Shown piece by piece: positions 44,001 to 54,270 of a stretch of DNA of 64,000 nucleotides. This DNA is from Harmothoe impar (Eukaryota > Annelida > Polychaeta > Phyllodocida > Polynoidae). The stretch is from NCBI GenBank assembly GCA_947462335.1, contig OX381714.1:59007800-59071799 (forward strand). Direction: 5' to 3'. The stretch's first letter is position 1. Each line of letters starts with the position of its first letter. Position numbers and translations under genes: made by a program. The notes under the pieces are model-generated. The model was not told where the DNA came from. It did no database searches and saw only the letters and a program-made list of their open reading frames with translations.

Positions 44001-44353
44001 ATGAAGAAGGGGAGAAGAGTGTAACCCCCTCCCCTCCTCAAGATGTGTGCGTGTGGTAAGCGACTTAAGTCTAAACAAAATCACTGAGTTAATCTCCTCC
44101 TCCTGCTGTGAGGGGTTGGCAGCTGAAAATCTGATGAGGATTGACCTACCAGACCTCCTACCGGTTAAGAAGATTTATCTCGCAGAGTAGAGGTACATTA
44201 GGGAGAGTGAAACCAAGGCTCCCTCCCACTCCTCCACCAGCTTCATCATCGAACACACTGATCGCTCTACTACAGACTATCAACCCTTACAGCCACGAAA
44301 GAGCTACTACAACCTCGCCTCAATTTGCAGATCAGTTCACCGGTAACGGCGAC

Positions 44354-44857
44354 ATGGGGTTTTATGATGAAGCGTGCGAATGTCAAGCTACTGCTGTTGC
44401 TGCTACTGCTGCTGCTAGTGCTGCTGGTTGTGCTACTTCTGCATTTACTATAGCTATAAGTGATGCTCTTTCTGATGGGGATGTTTTTGTTGCTGCAGCT
44501 GCTGTGACTGCTGCCACTGCTGCTGCTGATGCCACTACCACTGGCGCTGTTGCCGATGCTGCTGCTGCTGATGCTGTTGCTGCTGCCGATGCTGCCGCTG
44601 ATGCTGCTGCTAGTGTATGCACTGTGGTTGCTACTGCTGCTGTTGCTGTTGTTGCTGCTGCTTATGTTTCTGCGGCCTCTGCTGCTGCTACTGCTGCTGC
44701 TGATGCTGCTGCTGCTGCTGCTGCTGCTGTTACTGATATTACTACTTCTGGTGCTGCTGGTGCTGCTGGTGCTGCTGGTGTCGACAAAGAACCATCATTT
44801 GTCACACTTAAGCCTCTAGTTGAACGCGACGACTACCCAACCGACGCCTCCTGCTGT

Positions 44858-44888
<31 letters not shown>

Positions 44889-44899
44889 GCTGCTGCTGA
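44354..44899 (+). CDS. Alanine-rich low-complexity ORF on the plus strand (element 2)
   Basis: The frame is open from 44141. The start at 44354 (MGFYDEACECQA) is chosen because it matches element 1. About 180 residues, mostly Ala coded by GCT, with Asp, Val and Thr. The non-repetitive end is GVDKEPSFVTLKPLVERDD, followed by a Cys run from TGC repeats. The segment after the repeats is conserved at the DNA level between the elements, so it may be the true coding part. Function unknown. Confidence 0.45.
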
Positions 44900-44929
44900 G
44901 ATAAAGATTCTCTACTTTGCCAAAATGGT

Positions 44930-45450
44930 GTTGGATTTATCCAAAGCGGTGCAATGTATGTTAGAGAGAGACTGACAAGGTAAAGTTTTGCGGTCTGTCT
45001 GTTGGGTTGCAAATCGAAGAACAAGAAGAAAAAGACATAATCTTGTGTGTGAAAAAAAGAAGTTTTTTGATTGAAACGAGAATAAAAGAAAATGAAAATG
45101 AAATATTTTGTTGTGTTTTTACTTTCATACATAAGTTATTTAAAACTATTCAGCTCATGGTCCAAATAGAGTCACGTGTTCTTACTAATCCTCTAATTAG
45201 GTCACTTTTGTTTACAAACAAACACGTCACGTGATATGTCACGTGGCACGTGGTGTTGTTTACAAACAAAAGAGTCATGTGGTGGCTAATTAGGTCACGT
45301 TACCATAGTTACCAGAATGCTGGCCTCTGATTGGCTGAGAGCTCCTAAGTAGGTCAGTAGGTCACCCAGAATGCTGGCCTCTGATTGGCTGAGAGCCCCT
45401 AAGTAGGTCACATTACCATGGCAACGAGGTCACGTGACCAAATGGAGGCC
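44930..45450. repeat. Right terminal inverted repeat of element 2, truncated, with inner zone
   Basis: 45165-45450 matches the inverse complement of the left repeat. The inner zone 44930-45165 (ATGGTGTTGGATTTATCC, TTGGGTTGCAAATCGAAGAA, CTTTCATACATAAGTTATTT) matches the inverse of 2180-2400 of element 1, that is, the opposite end there. The outer 74 bp are missing. Confidence 0.75.
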
Positions 45451-45806
45451 AGTATACAACAATGATTATCCGAAATTAGCCAATTCTCAATTGAAACATG
45501 TTGACAATATATGAGCATGCTCTGCAAAAAGGGCCTAAAATACAATAGAGCATTGCCACAGTGTTATCCCACTGACATGGTGAAAGGGTTCTAGTATAAA
45601 CCAATGAATAATTATCACTCCCTTGAACCTAAACTGATGAAATGCTTGATTAGAATATAATGGGTTTGGCTAATCTTATTGTATTGATATTTGTTTCATC
45701 ATGCAGATTATTCACAGGGATCCCTAAATAGATCTGAGGATTGTTTTTCAAAATTCCATAGATTATGTATGAAGAGACGAAGTAAGAGAATGACAAGAAA
45801 GCAGAC
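45451..45806. other. Intron between element 2 and the kringle exon
   Basis: AT-rich intron remnant. No target duplicate of CAGACT (the six bases before the left end of element 2) is visible at 45451. Confidence 0.5.
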
Positions 45807-45981
45807 CTTCCAGAGGATGAGATAAACTGCTCAGCAACCCGCTTCTGTTTGGGAGTGAGTTTAGACGTCCAATTTAAGTTGATAGCTACGTCTGACCATG
45901 GTGCACAAAGCTGGTTGTCCAAAGTGTACTCCCTAAGCCCGTGGTATGAGGTATCATCAGCTGCCCAGATACACTCGCGAT
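45807..45981 (-). CDS. Host gene exon: kringle-like domain, first half
   Basis: The 175-bp exon starts in phase 1 (CCTGCAG|AT) and ends in phase 2 at GGAAG|GTCTGC. The peptide has the kringle start: Cys, Tyr-x-Gly, Thr, then a second Cys 22 residues later and a Trp (ECIWAADDTSYHGL ... NQLCAPWS). The donor is moderate. It is chosen because phase 2 fits the exon at 28759, which supplies the rest of the kringle. Polinton element 2 lies in the intervening intron, so the two halves are now about 17 kb apart. Confidence 0.7.
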
Positions 45982-47452
45982 CTGCAGGATAATGGGAGAC
46001 TATCACAGGATGGATTAATGTAATTTAAACGGTTGGCTGTGCATTTTATCTCAAGAGAGGTCACACGCCATTAATTATAGAACAACAGTACACACCACAG
46101 GCTTAAACTGATCAGCTTGGTTAGACTGGGAGTGGAGAACTGTATATAGCACAAGGTCTGACACAGCTAGACGCCCATCATCTTTATACCGTACATGGCC
46201 CTACTGTACCATGGGTTTGGACAAAGAGAGTAGCACCATCTAGCTAGTAATATACAAACTGGTTAGTCCACCATCATCTTTAGACTTCAGGCGGAGCCAC
46301 ATGTCTATGGCTAAAAACATGGTGCAGTAGGCCATCTAGGGTAAAAATATCATAGATGTCTAGCTCTGTCAGACGTTGCGCTATAAATACAATCATCCAC
46401 TTCCAGTATAACCAAGCTGATCAGTTTAAGCCTGTTGTACACACGGAGCATGGTCCCCCAGCTGATGTAACTAGGTCAAGGGTTATGTCTGTTTCACGCA
46501 CATTACATTAGTTATCATGTATTATAGGACGAGAGACAGTCTCGACGTGAAGAGAGCCGTTATCTATTTTCTAAATGACATGAATTCCATTATAAGCATG
46601 TAGTTATTTTGCTGTTGATAGAGCTGCATGTTGATCGAATAAATATTAAAGTGACATGGTCCGATCTTTTCAATATTTTAAATCCTACCTAAATCTATTC
46701 TAAATATCTTATTTAGAGGATAGGGAACAATACAATGTCTTCTATGACCAATAGGAGCCCATTTACAGGGTCAAACGTGAACAGTATTTTACAGGGTATT
46801 GTCAATGGGTGAAATATGAGGTGTACTCTTAAATTGAGCATAAAACTGACGATTGACTGAATTCTAAGCTGAATTAATGGGGAATAATATTAATAAATAA
46901 AAGGTAGAACATGTGGAATGACCATATAACACATTTTTGTTCATTTTTAACAAAAAATATTTGTGAGCCCTAATGATTGGGCCATGTCACTTTAAAGCCT
47001 GTAGACTGGAGGCATACTTTTGGAATCTCACAACATGAGGAACGGAATGTTAGAGGGTTGCATCCATGCCAGACTTGTAGGATGACCTGTACTGATCAGG
47101 TTTAGGGTGGATTTAAGTTCAAATTCAGACAATGTCGAGGTGACATCATTGAACATTTTCAGAAATTGCAATCAAAACCTCGACCTTAGATGGTTTCCAC
47201 GTTTACCATCCCTCAAAACGCTCAGAAATATCAGCTGGACATGGTCAATATTACGACTTCTGTACCCAAATCGGTAATAGCCTGCTCTAGAGTCTATCGG
47301 CAAGGTTGCAAGGAACAAGTAGAGCAGAGCCCTGTCTAAACCCCCACTTTGCAGTTCATATTCTATTGCATATTTAACAATTCTAAAGGCAAACACTTTT
47401 CATCCATTTATGTATGTGGTATAAGATCTGTCAACCTCAGATTGATTCATAC
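45982..47452. other. Intron, no gene seen
   Basis: AT-rich. Inverted stretches around 46100-46440 (AGGCTTAAACTGATCAGCTTGGTTA against its complement near 46410-46435) frame a small foldback element. No exon. Confidence 0.5.
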
Positions 47453-47582
47453 CATAGCGCTCACACGGCCATATGGAGATGTCATCTAGCATGAGTCCAG
47501 ACTCCATAATATTGGCTTGCTCGGCTGGTCTCACAGTGGTGATCTTCAGGCTGTATTTTCCATCAGGCAGGTGCAGGAACAC
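47453..47582 (-). CDS. Host gene exon: MAM domain 1, part 4 (C-terminal)
   Basis: The 130-bp exon after TTTTACAG| ends at GCTATG|GTATGA in phase 1. The peptide ends with the MAM closing motif, Leu-Asp-Asp-Ile then a Cys (GLMLDDISIWPCERYG). With the three preceding exons the domain is complete. The phase-1 exit matches the phase-1 entry of the kringle exon at 45981. Confidence 0.85.
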
Positions 47583-49478
47583 CTGTAAAACCAACAAGGC
47601 ATCCCTGCAGACAACATCTCAAGTAAAACTTATGTCATTCTTGAGTCTAGACTCGTGATCCCTAGAAGTCTTAACTCTAGATCCCTAGGAGGTTCTCACT
47701 CATTTTCTTGTGGAGAAAAACTCGATAAATTCAGAACGTTTCCGGAACACTATTTGTACCAGTAATACTAGGGAAATACACTATTGAACATGTCGCTAGG
47801 AACGTTCACTATTCCCGAGAATCTCCTGTGTCTATCATTACATACAGCTTCCAAGCCGACACACCCTAGTGGGCCCTAGATGGGTAACAGATGGGCTGCC
47901 TCATGGGGCCCATATGGGCTGCCCATCTGGGGCCAGCTTCATTTTGACCAGGGCTATCAGGTGGGACCCAGATGGGCATGTCCAGGTTTGAAGGGCTGGC
48001 CCTGTTTAGATCTAAGTGGGACCCAGGTGGGCTCCTTTAGTTGGGTAACACATAATTGCCCGGGGGGTGGGGGCTGGGGGGACAAACACAACTCTTTTTG
48101 TTTAGCTATAAGGGAGTGGTCATTTTTTTACAACAGGGGGGTTGGTGGATTATGGGGGGGATTTTAGCAAAAAAGCCAGCGCGTTACTATAGCTCAAAGG
48201 GGTCGGCCGCGCTCAATTTTAACTTGCCTGAGGGGGGGGGCAAAAAAATGTCGGCCCCTCCTGTGGGGGGGGGGGACCAAAATATTTTTGACCTGCTTGT
48301 GCGAAAATCCGCCAACCCCCCCCCCCCCCCCCCGTTGTTAAAAAATGACCACTCCCTAAGCTTAGTTGTAGTTAATGACCATATGTTAAGAGTAGTTACC
48401 AACATGTAAGTATTCCCATGGGTCAATAAATTTATCTGTATTTCATGAAATCTCTTCCCTTTATTTAAGGAGGAGAAGCAAAATGCATCCTTTGACTAAC
48501 TACCACTCTGATCACATTGGGTGACACATTCAGTCCTGTAAGTCTGATAGTAATACCTGAGGGAGCCCTGGGATTATGTACTATGATTATATCCTGGGGA
48601 AAGGTGTCAGTATAAGAATGCTCCTTGTTTCTCCATTTCTATGCAAACTCGTGTAGACAATTCCATATAATATGAACGTACTGTAAAAAATGTTTCATTT
48701 CAATGCTTTTAAAGGAATTGTGAATTTGTGTCTCATTGTAATAAACGCAAGAAAATGTCTATATAGGATATCAAATCCCATGTACTCTCAATGATGACAT
48801 CTAGTATTAAGCGTAGGAACAGTACTTGCCCACTTAGCCCAGGGCCAGCCCAGGTGAACCCCACTCTTTTGGGGAAAGGTCTGATGATGAAAGTTGTGTT
48901 GGTAGAATTAGTCCAGAAAGTGAAGTTGGTGGGCTGGCCCACATGGGGCCAACCTGGCAGCCCACACCAAGCCCATGGAAAACCAATGCAGACCTCAGCC
49001 CACTTAGCCCAGCTCTAGCCCAGGTGAAACCCAGGTAGACAAGATAGCATAAGAAAAATATTTGAACTTTCATTTTCTAGAAAAAAGGGACAAGTGAGGA
49101 GACAGCATTGAGCAAGTGATCGAGCAGGCAATTACTTATTTGTTATTGTTATCCGGTTTACAGTTGGATGACTTTCATTCTTAGAAGAGGTATTGCACCT
49201 ATTCTTACATAGAATGAAGGGCCGGTAATGTTAAATCTAAAATCCGCTGCTCTGAGGTCGAGTTGCTGCTTTAAGGGCAGCTGGGCTTATTAATTTAGAT
49301 GGTACTAATCACTCTACGCTTATACAAGACCTACTTGCATTCATTCAAAAAACAAAAACGGCCAACATTTTGTTATAATACCTTCATTAACTCTGCACTT
49401 GTTCAAGACCTATGGTGATTCAAGACCTCTGAACTCATTCAAGCTGATACGGTTAGTATGATACATTATACATCCTAC
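47583..49478. other. Intron with GGGCTGCCC-type repeats
   Basis: 47875-48040 has repeated TGGGCTGCC, GGGGCC(C/A), TGGGACCCAGATGGGC. 48835-49035 has the inverse type (CCCACTTAGCCCAG, CAGGTGAACCCC). They are ends or units of one dispersed family interrupted by the G-rich MITE at 48110. No exon. Confidence 0.5.
48110..48359. repeat. G-rich MITE family, copy 1
   Basis: Ends AAGGGAGTGGTCATTTTTT and AAAAAATGACCACTCCCT are inverted. Interior G runs, GCGTTACTATAGCTCAAAGGGG, then a C15-18 run (48306-48333). Confidence 0.8.
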
Positions 49479-49565
49479 CTTGTTCCACATATACTGGTTA
49501 ACCTCCAGGTCCAGTGCTGAGTCCAGTAGAACTTTCTGATGGAGGTGCTCCTTTGACAGGATAAC
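49479..49565 (-). CDS. Host gene exon: MAM domain 1, part 3
   Basis: A short 87-bp exon of 29 codons, phase 0 at both ends, lies between CTTAAG| and AACAAG|GTAGGA. The peptide starts VILSKEHLHQKVLLD and ends NQYMWNK. It corresponds to the MAM region before the last two beta strands. Its main support is the continuous phase with the neighbours on both sides. Confidence 0.75.
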
Positions 49566-50134
49566 CTTAAGTAGGGAGGTCATTACCATCAAGTTTTATG
49601 TCCGGATGTTTGATAGTGATGTATTGAATATGTTACGTATAAGAATAGATACAACTGTAATGCATCATAATTTGAATAAAATCCAACAATAGTGCAATTT
49701 CTAAAATCGTCTGAATTTTTAATGACAGTTAAATTGCCCTGACCCTGCATCTAAAAACAGCATTTGATGTTTCACTGATGGAAAGTTGAACCTTGAATTT
49801 TAATGTCATCTATGATAGCTAAGAATATATTGATACCTATAGACCAACGCAGCAAGAAAGGGTGACTTTTCAGAAACGTTGTTGATAAAGTTTTTGAACA
49901 TTTCTGAAGTCTGACCAACAAATGCATGAATATAACCTCAAAATTCCACATTCTAATATGTACTATTTGAAAGATAATTGTCCTGTGAATCTCCTGATAT
50001 GAGATGTTTGCAAATACAGTGATTATAGACAATGTTATCTGCATTCTGCTAAAAGTAACGTTAACACAACTTTATTTTGAAAAAGTCACCTTTTCTTGGC
50101 GCATTGGTCAAAAGGGTATTGATGCCATCCTTAC

Positions 50135-50286
50135 CTTGAAGTGGACATGGTTTTTCTCCTCTACCGCCATCTGAATATACCAGAACTCCATGCACATTCT
50201 GTCGTAGAGACGGTGTTCCACACTCAGCAGAGATCGGAAGCTAGGTCTATTTATAGTCTTACCCAGTACAAGCACCTGACCCAACC
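50135..50286 (-). CDS. Host gene exon: MAM domain 1, part 2
   Basis: The 152-bp exon starts in phase 1 after TTTAAG| and ends in phase 0 at CTTCAAG|GTAAGG. It contains the MAM signature of a Cys followed by an aromatic-Trp-Tyr strand (RMCMEFWYIQMAVEE). The reading frame continues from the exon at 51159 and into the exon at 49565 without a stop. Confidence 0.85.
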
Positions 50287-50331
50287 CTTAAACAAAGACA
50301 CAATATATTCAAGCTACTGTTTTAGCTAATT

Positions 50332-50620
50332 TTAGGGAGTGTTCATTTGATATTTACAGGGGGGGGGGGTGGTGGGTTTGGGGGGGGGCGTAAAAATTTC
50401 CGACCCCTTCTGAGGGGGGGCGTAAAAAATTCTGACCCCTCTTGAGGGGGGGGCGTTACTATAGTTCAAAGGGGGGGAGCGAAAAAATTTCGGCGCCTTC
50501 GGCGAGGGAGGCACGAAACATTACAAGCGCTCTCGAGGGTGGGGCGTAAAAACATGTCTCGCCTCTCCACGTGAAATCTCACCACCCCTCCCCTGTAATT
50601 AATAAATGAACACTCCCTTA
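50332..50620. repeat. G-rich MITE family, copy 2
   Basis: Ends TTAGGGAGTGTTCATTTGAT and TTAATAAATGAACACTCCCTTA (inverse). Interior GGGGGGGCGTAAAAATTT units and GCGTTACTATAGTTCAAAGG. Confidence 0.85.
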
Positions 50621-50985
50621 GGTGATTTCCCCATTTTAGGTTGATTACATGATCCATAATTATAATTGCATAAATTGCAAGGGGATCATTCATCATTTAG
50701 CATGATAAAAAAACATTGATAGATGGTTGTCAAGGATGATTCAATGTTGGGCCAATGTCGATTCAGCTCAATGTTGTGCCCATTTGTGGTTACTGACTGT
50801 ATCTTTCCGTTTACAGATGATTTTTTTTCTAAAATCTTTCTTTGTGGTCCTATGACCTGGGGTCACAACTGTCAATAATCCCAGGATTGTAATCGTTTTA
50901 TATACTTTGTATAAAAATATACATTATGTATTCATATATTATTTGCAGAGTAAATAGCTACTTTTGGGTGAACTTAGATCCTTAC
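50621..50985. other. Intron, no gene seen
   Basis: AT-rich. 50715-50785 has AATGTTGGGCCAATGTCGATT, related to the 19.4 kb repeat. Confidence 0.4.
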
Positions 50986-51159
50986 TTGATCCAAAGGTGT
51001 GGTCTATGAGTAGGTTAAAATCAATGCGTTTATTTGGTACATCTTTCATCTTCATGATGCTCCACACTTCTTCACTTTGACGGTCGATGATGAGTTTACA
51101 TCCTGTGTCAAAATCCTTGGTCCCCGCCCCCTCCAGGTCACATGTCATGAGTTCACGGC
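50986..51159 (-). CDS. Host gene exon: MAM domain 1, part 1
   Basis: The 174-bp exon has acceptor ATTACAG|GC and donor GATCAA|GTAAGG and is phase 1 at both ends. The phase-1 start completes a Gly codon with the PAN exon, giving ...CIGRGRELMTCDLEGAG. The peptide starts like a MAM domain with a Cys-Asp-Leu-Glu motif, and continues DTGCKLIIDRQSEEVW. It is the first of four exons that together make one MAM domain of about 181 residues. Confidence 0.8.
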
Positions 51160-52160
51160 CTGTAATGGACAGAGTTGTGTTCCTACTTTGAATGATATTT
51201 TGGGAGGCTTTTGGACGTTTTGGGGTGTAGGCATGATACACAAGGTACATGCAATACTGGGTGCTTCATTGGCTAGTGGGTGCCCGGGGTGGGTGCCCCC
51301 ACGCATACGCACATTGCTTTGCAATAATCAAATAGATAAGTAGGTAGAAAGGTTAGGACTAGAGATATGTTGTTTTACGTCAAAATAAAGTTTTTAACGT
51401 TATATAAGGTTCTGCAACACTAAGCAGCCACAGAGAAATGTTATATATATGTGGTATTACGTTTTTTGTTTACTGGATATGTCCTTCATTTAATGCGGCA
51501 TGCCAACCCTTAAAAATTGATACATTCCTGAAAGGTCGCTATGATACATTCAACCTTGACATTCATGCATCATGTTGACTAAGGACATAAATACACTTGC
51601 CAGTCATTTAAAGGTTAAATAATTCATTAAGAATAAGCATCACAATGATGGGTCTATCGTTAGGGTAGGTTCACCCCAAGTCAAAAACATACCTTGAGTC
51701 AACCACTTTTGACATGAAATTACTGGCTTACTATGAATCTGGGAGCAATAAACTCCCCCTGAATTGAAAATCTGAGCGTTCTAGAAGTATATATACTTCA
51801 GCCACAAATTCACCCTATAGCAGCCACCTCATACCTTGAGTCAGCTACAGCATTCTCTTCTCTGGAATCCTCGCTGAAATTCTATAACCGGGAATTCTTG
51901 CCCTGGAACTTTCCCAACACCCTTGGGAATCCCCCTCACCCCCAGAATCCCATTTTCTACTTCGGGGTTAAGAATAACAGGCTTAACTGTGTAGTGTATA
52001 GAGGGCAAGGGTGAAGGCAAAATGAGGGGGGAAATGGGGGTGGGAGGGCTGATTCCCCAATAGGTTCAATAGAACTTTCTACTAGTCCTCCATACTGTCC
52101 TCATTGTCTATAGCATTGTATTTAGTCCTCACTGCTCATACATGTAATATATAGACAAAT
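51160..52160. other. Intron, no gene seen
   Basis: Contains a GGGTAGGTTCACCCCAAGTC end at 51662 related to the TAGGGTAGATTCACC family, but no inverse partner nearby. No exon. Confidence 0.4.
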
Positions 52161-52165
52161 GTGCA

Positions 52166-52299
52166 CGAGTTTTTGGTCTGTTGGGGGGTTATTTCACGAG
52201 TTGACCCTCGGGCCGTATTTCACGAGGCCGTAGGCCAAGTGAAATGCGGCCCGAGGGTCAACAAGTGAAATAACCCCCCAACAGACCAAAAACGAGTGT
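52166..52299. repeat. Near-perfect long hairpin
   Basis: Arms of about 55 bp: TTTTTGGTCTGTTGGGGGGT ... GACCCTCGGGCCG, inverted as CGGCCCGAGGGTC ... ACCCCCCAACAGACCAAAAA. The loop is about 17 bp. The left part belongs to the family seen at 1065-1280. Confidence 0.9.
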
Positions 52300-52521
52300 G
52301 CCTTTGTGTTTATTTTTTATCTTTTTTCGATTCAAATTAGATTATTAATGCCCATAAGGTGGTGAAGGGCTTAAAATAGCTTTTTTCTACGGCATTTAAA
52401 TGTAAACAAACCGCCGTTTTGATGACGTCACAGGCCGTGAACTACGGCCATAGGTTATTTCACAGGGGGTGTGCAATACGGCGTCCTTTGGTTAAGTCAA
52501 TGGGACTGCTGTATTTCATAA

Positions 52522-52594
52522 CAAGAATTGCGGTTGTTGCCGCGTAAAAAAATGCCTCAGGCATTTTTATACGCGGCAACAACCGCAATTCTTG
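52522..52594. repeat. Second hairpin in the same repeat
   Basis: AAGAATTGCGGTTGTTGCCG and its inverse complement CGGCAACAACCGCAATTCTT flank AATGCCTCAGGCATT. The whole 52.17-52.6 kb segment is a compound foldback with a GATGACGTCA CRE-like site at about 52420. Confidence 0.9.
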
Positions 52595-52668
52595 CATTCG
52601 AAAAAACATAATGTCTACATGGTTGGTATGTTTGAAGGGAACCCATTCAAGACACCATTTTAGGGGGT

Positions 52669-54270
52669 AAGGAAATGTGTGTTGCTAGGCAGATAAACAA
52701 TTACAATAGATGTTGCTAGGCAACCAGCTGGATTAGCGACAAACCAATAGAACCATTGAGTTCCTTGGGTCCATATAAGGGGGGTAGGTATGATTATCAT
52801 CAACCTTAGGACCATGGAAATGTGTGTTGCTAGGCAGATAAACAATTAGAATAGCCGTTGCTAGGCAACCAGCGGTATTAGCAACAAACCAATAGAACCA
52901 TTGAATTCCTTGGGTCCATATAAGGGGGGGAGGTATGATTATCATCAACCTTAGGACCATAGAAATGTGTGTTGCTAGGCAGATAAAGAATAAGAATAGC
53001 CGTTGCTAGGCAACCAGCTGTATTAGCAACAAACCAATAGAACCATTGAATTCCTTGGGTCCCTATTAGGGGGGTAGGTATGATTATAATCAACCTTAGG
53101 ACCATGGAAATGTGTGTTGCTAGGCAGATAAACAATTAGAATAGCCGTTGCTAGGCAACCAGCTGTATAAGCAACAAACAGATAGAACCATTGAATTTCT
53201 TGGGTCCATATTAGGGGGGGTAGGTATGATTATAATCAACCTTAGGACCATGGAAATGTGTGTTGCTAGGCAGATAAACAATTAGAATAGCCGTTGCTAG
53301 GCAACCAGCTGTATTAGCAACAAACTGATAGAACCATTGAATTACTTGCGTCCATATTAGGGGGGTAGGTATGATTATAATCAACCTCAGGACCATAGAA
53401 ATATGTGTTGCTAGGCAGATAAACAATTAGAATAGCCGTTGCTAGGCAACCAGCTGTATTAGCAACAAACCAATAGAACCATTGAATTCCTTGGGTCCAT
53501 ATTAGGGGGGGTAGGTATGATTATAATCAACCTTAGGGCCATGGAAATGTGTGTTGCTAGGCAGATAAACAATTAGAATAGCCGGTGCTAGGCAACCAGC
53601 TGTATTAGCAACAAACTGATAGAACCATTGAATTCCTTGCGTCCATATTAGGGGGGGTAAGTATGATTATAATCAACGTCAGGACCATAGAAATGTGTGT
53701 TGCTAGGCAGATAAACAATTAGAATAGCCGTTGCTAGGCAACCAGCTGTATAAGCGACAAACCAATAGGACCATTGAATTCCTTGGGTCCATATTAGGGG
53801 GGGGAGGTATGATTATAATCAGCCTTAGGGCCATGGAAATGTGTGTTGCTAGGCAGATAAACAATTAGAATAGCCGTTGCTAGGCAACCAGCTGTATTAG
53901 CAACAAACAGATAGAACCATTGAATTCCTTGGGTCCATATTAGGGGGGGTAGGTATGATTATAATCAGCCTTAGGACCATAGAAATGTGTGTTGCTAGGC
54001 AGATAAACAATTAGAATAGCTATTGCTAGGCAACCAGCTGTATTAGCAACAAACGGATAGAACCATTGAATTTCTTGGGTGCATATTAGGGGGGGCAGGT
54101 ATGATTATAATCAACTTCAGGACCATGGAAATGTGTGTTGCTAGGCAGATAAACAATTAGAATAGACGTTGCTAGGCAACCGGCTGTATTAGCAACAAAC
54201 CGATAGGAGCATTGAATTCCTTGGGTCCATATTAGGGGGGGTAGGTATGATTATAATCAACCTCAGGAAC
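52669..54270. repeat. Minisatellite array of about 145-bp units with X-box-like palindromes
   Basis: Eleven tandem units, each with GTTGCTAGGCAGATAAA, then GCCGTTGCTAGGCAACCAG, a CAAACCAATAGAACC (CCAAT-like) part, CCTTGGGTCCATATTAGGGG and TATGATTATAATCAACC. Nine units keep the exact palindrome GTTGCTAGGCAAC, an RFX/X-box-like site. Diverged single copies lie at 58020-58260. It sits in the intron between PAN and MAM1 exons. Confidence 0.95.

Larger units (their letters stand above)
28986..45450 (-). mobile_element. Polinton/Maverick-type element 2 with nested insertions, right end truncated
   Basis: The left end AGTAGTATAATATGTATCGG is related to that of element 1. The gene order is the same and the gene segments align along their length. 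The right terminal repeat stops at AAATGGAGGCC (45450), about 74 bp short of the expected tip, so no target duplication can be read. Without its nested Ngaro (5.35 kb), LINE tail and smaller insertions it would be about 9.9-10 kb, near the size of element 1. Again no DNA polymerase B is visible. All genes are broken. It lies in the intron that splits the host kringle domain. Confidence 0.85.
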
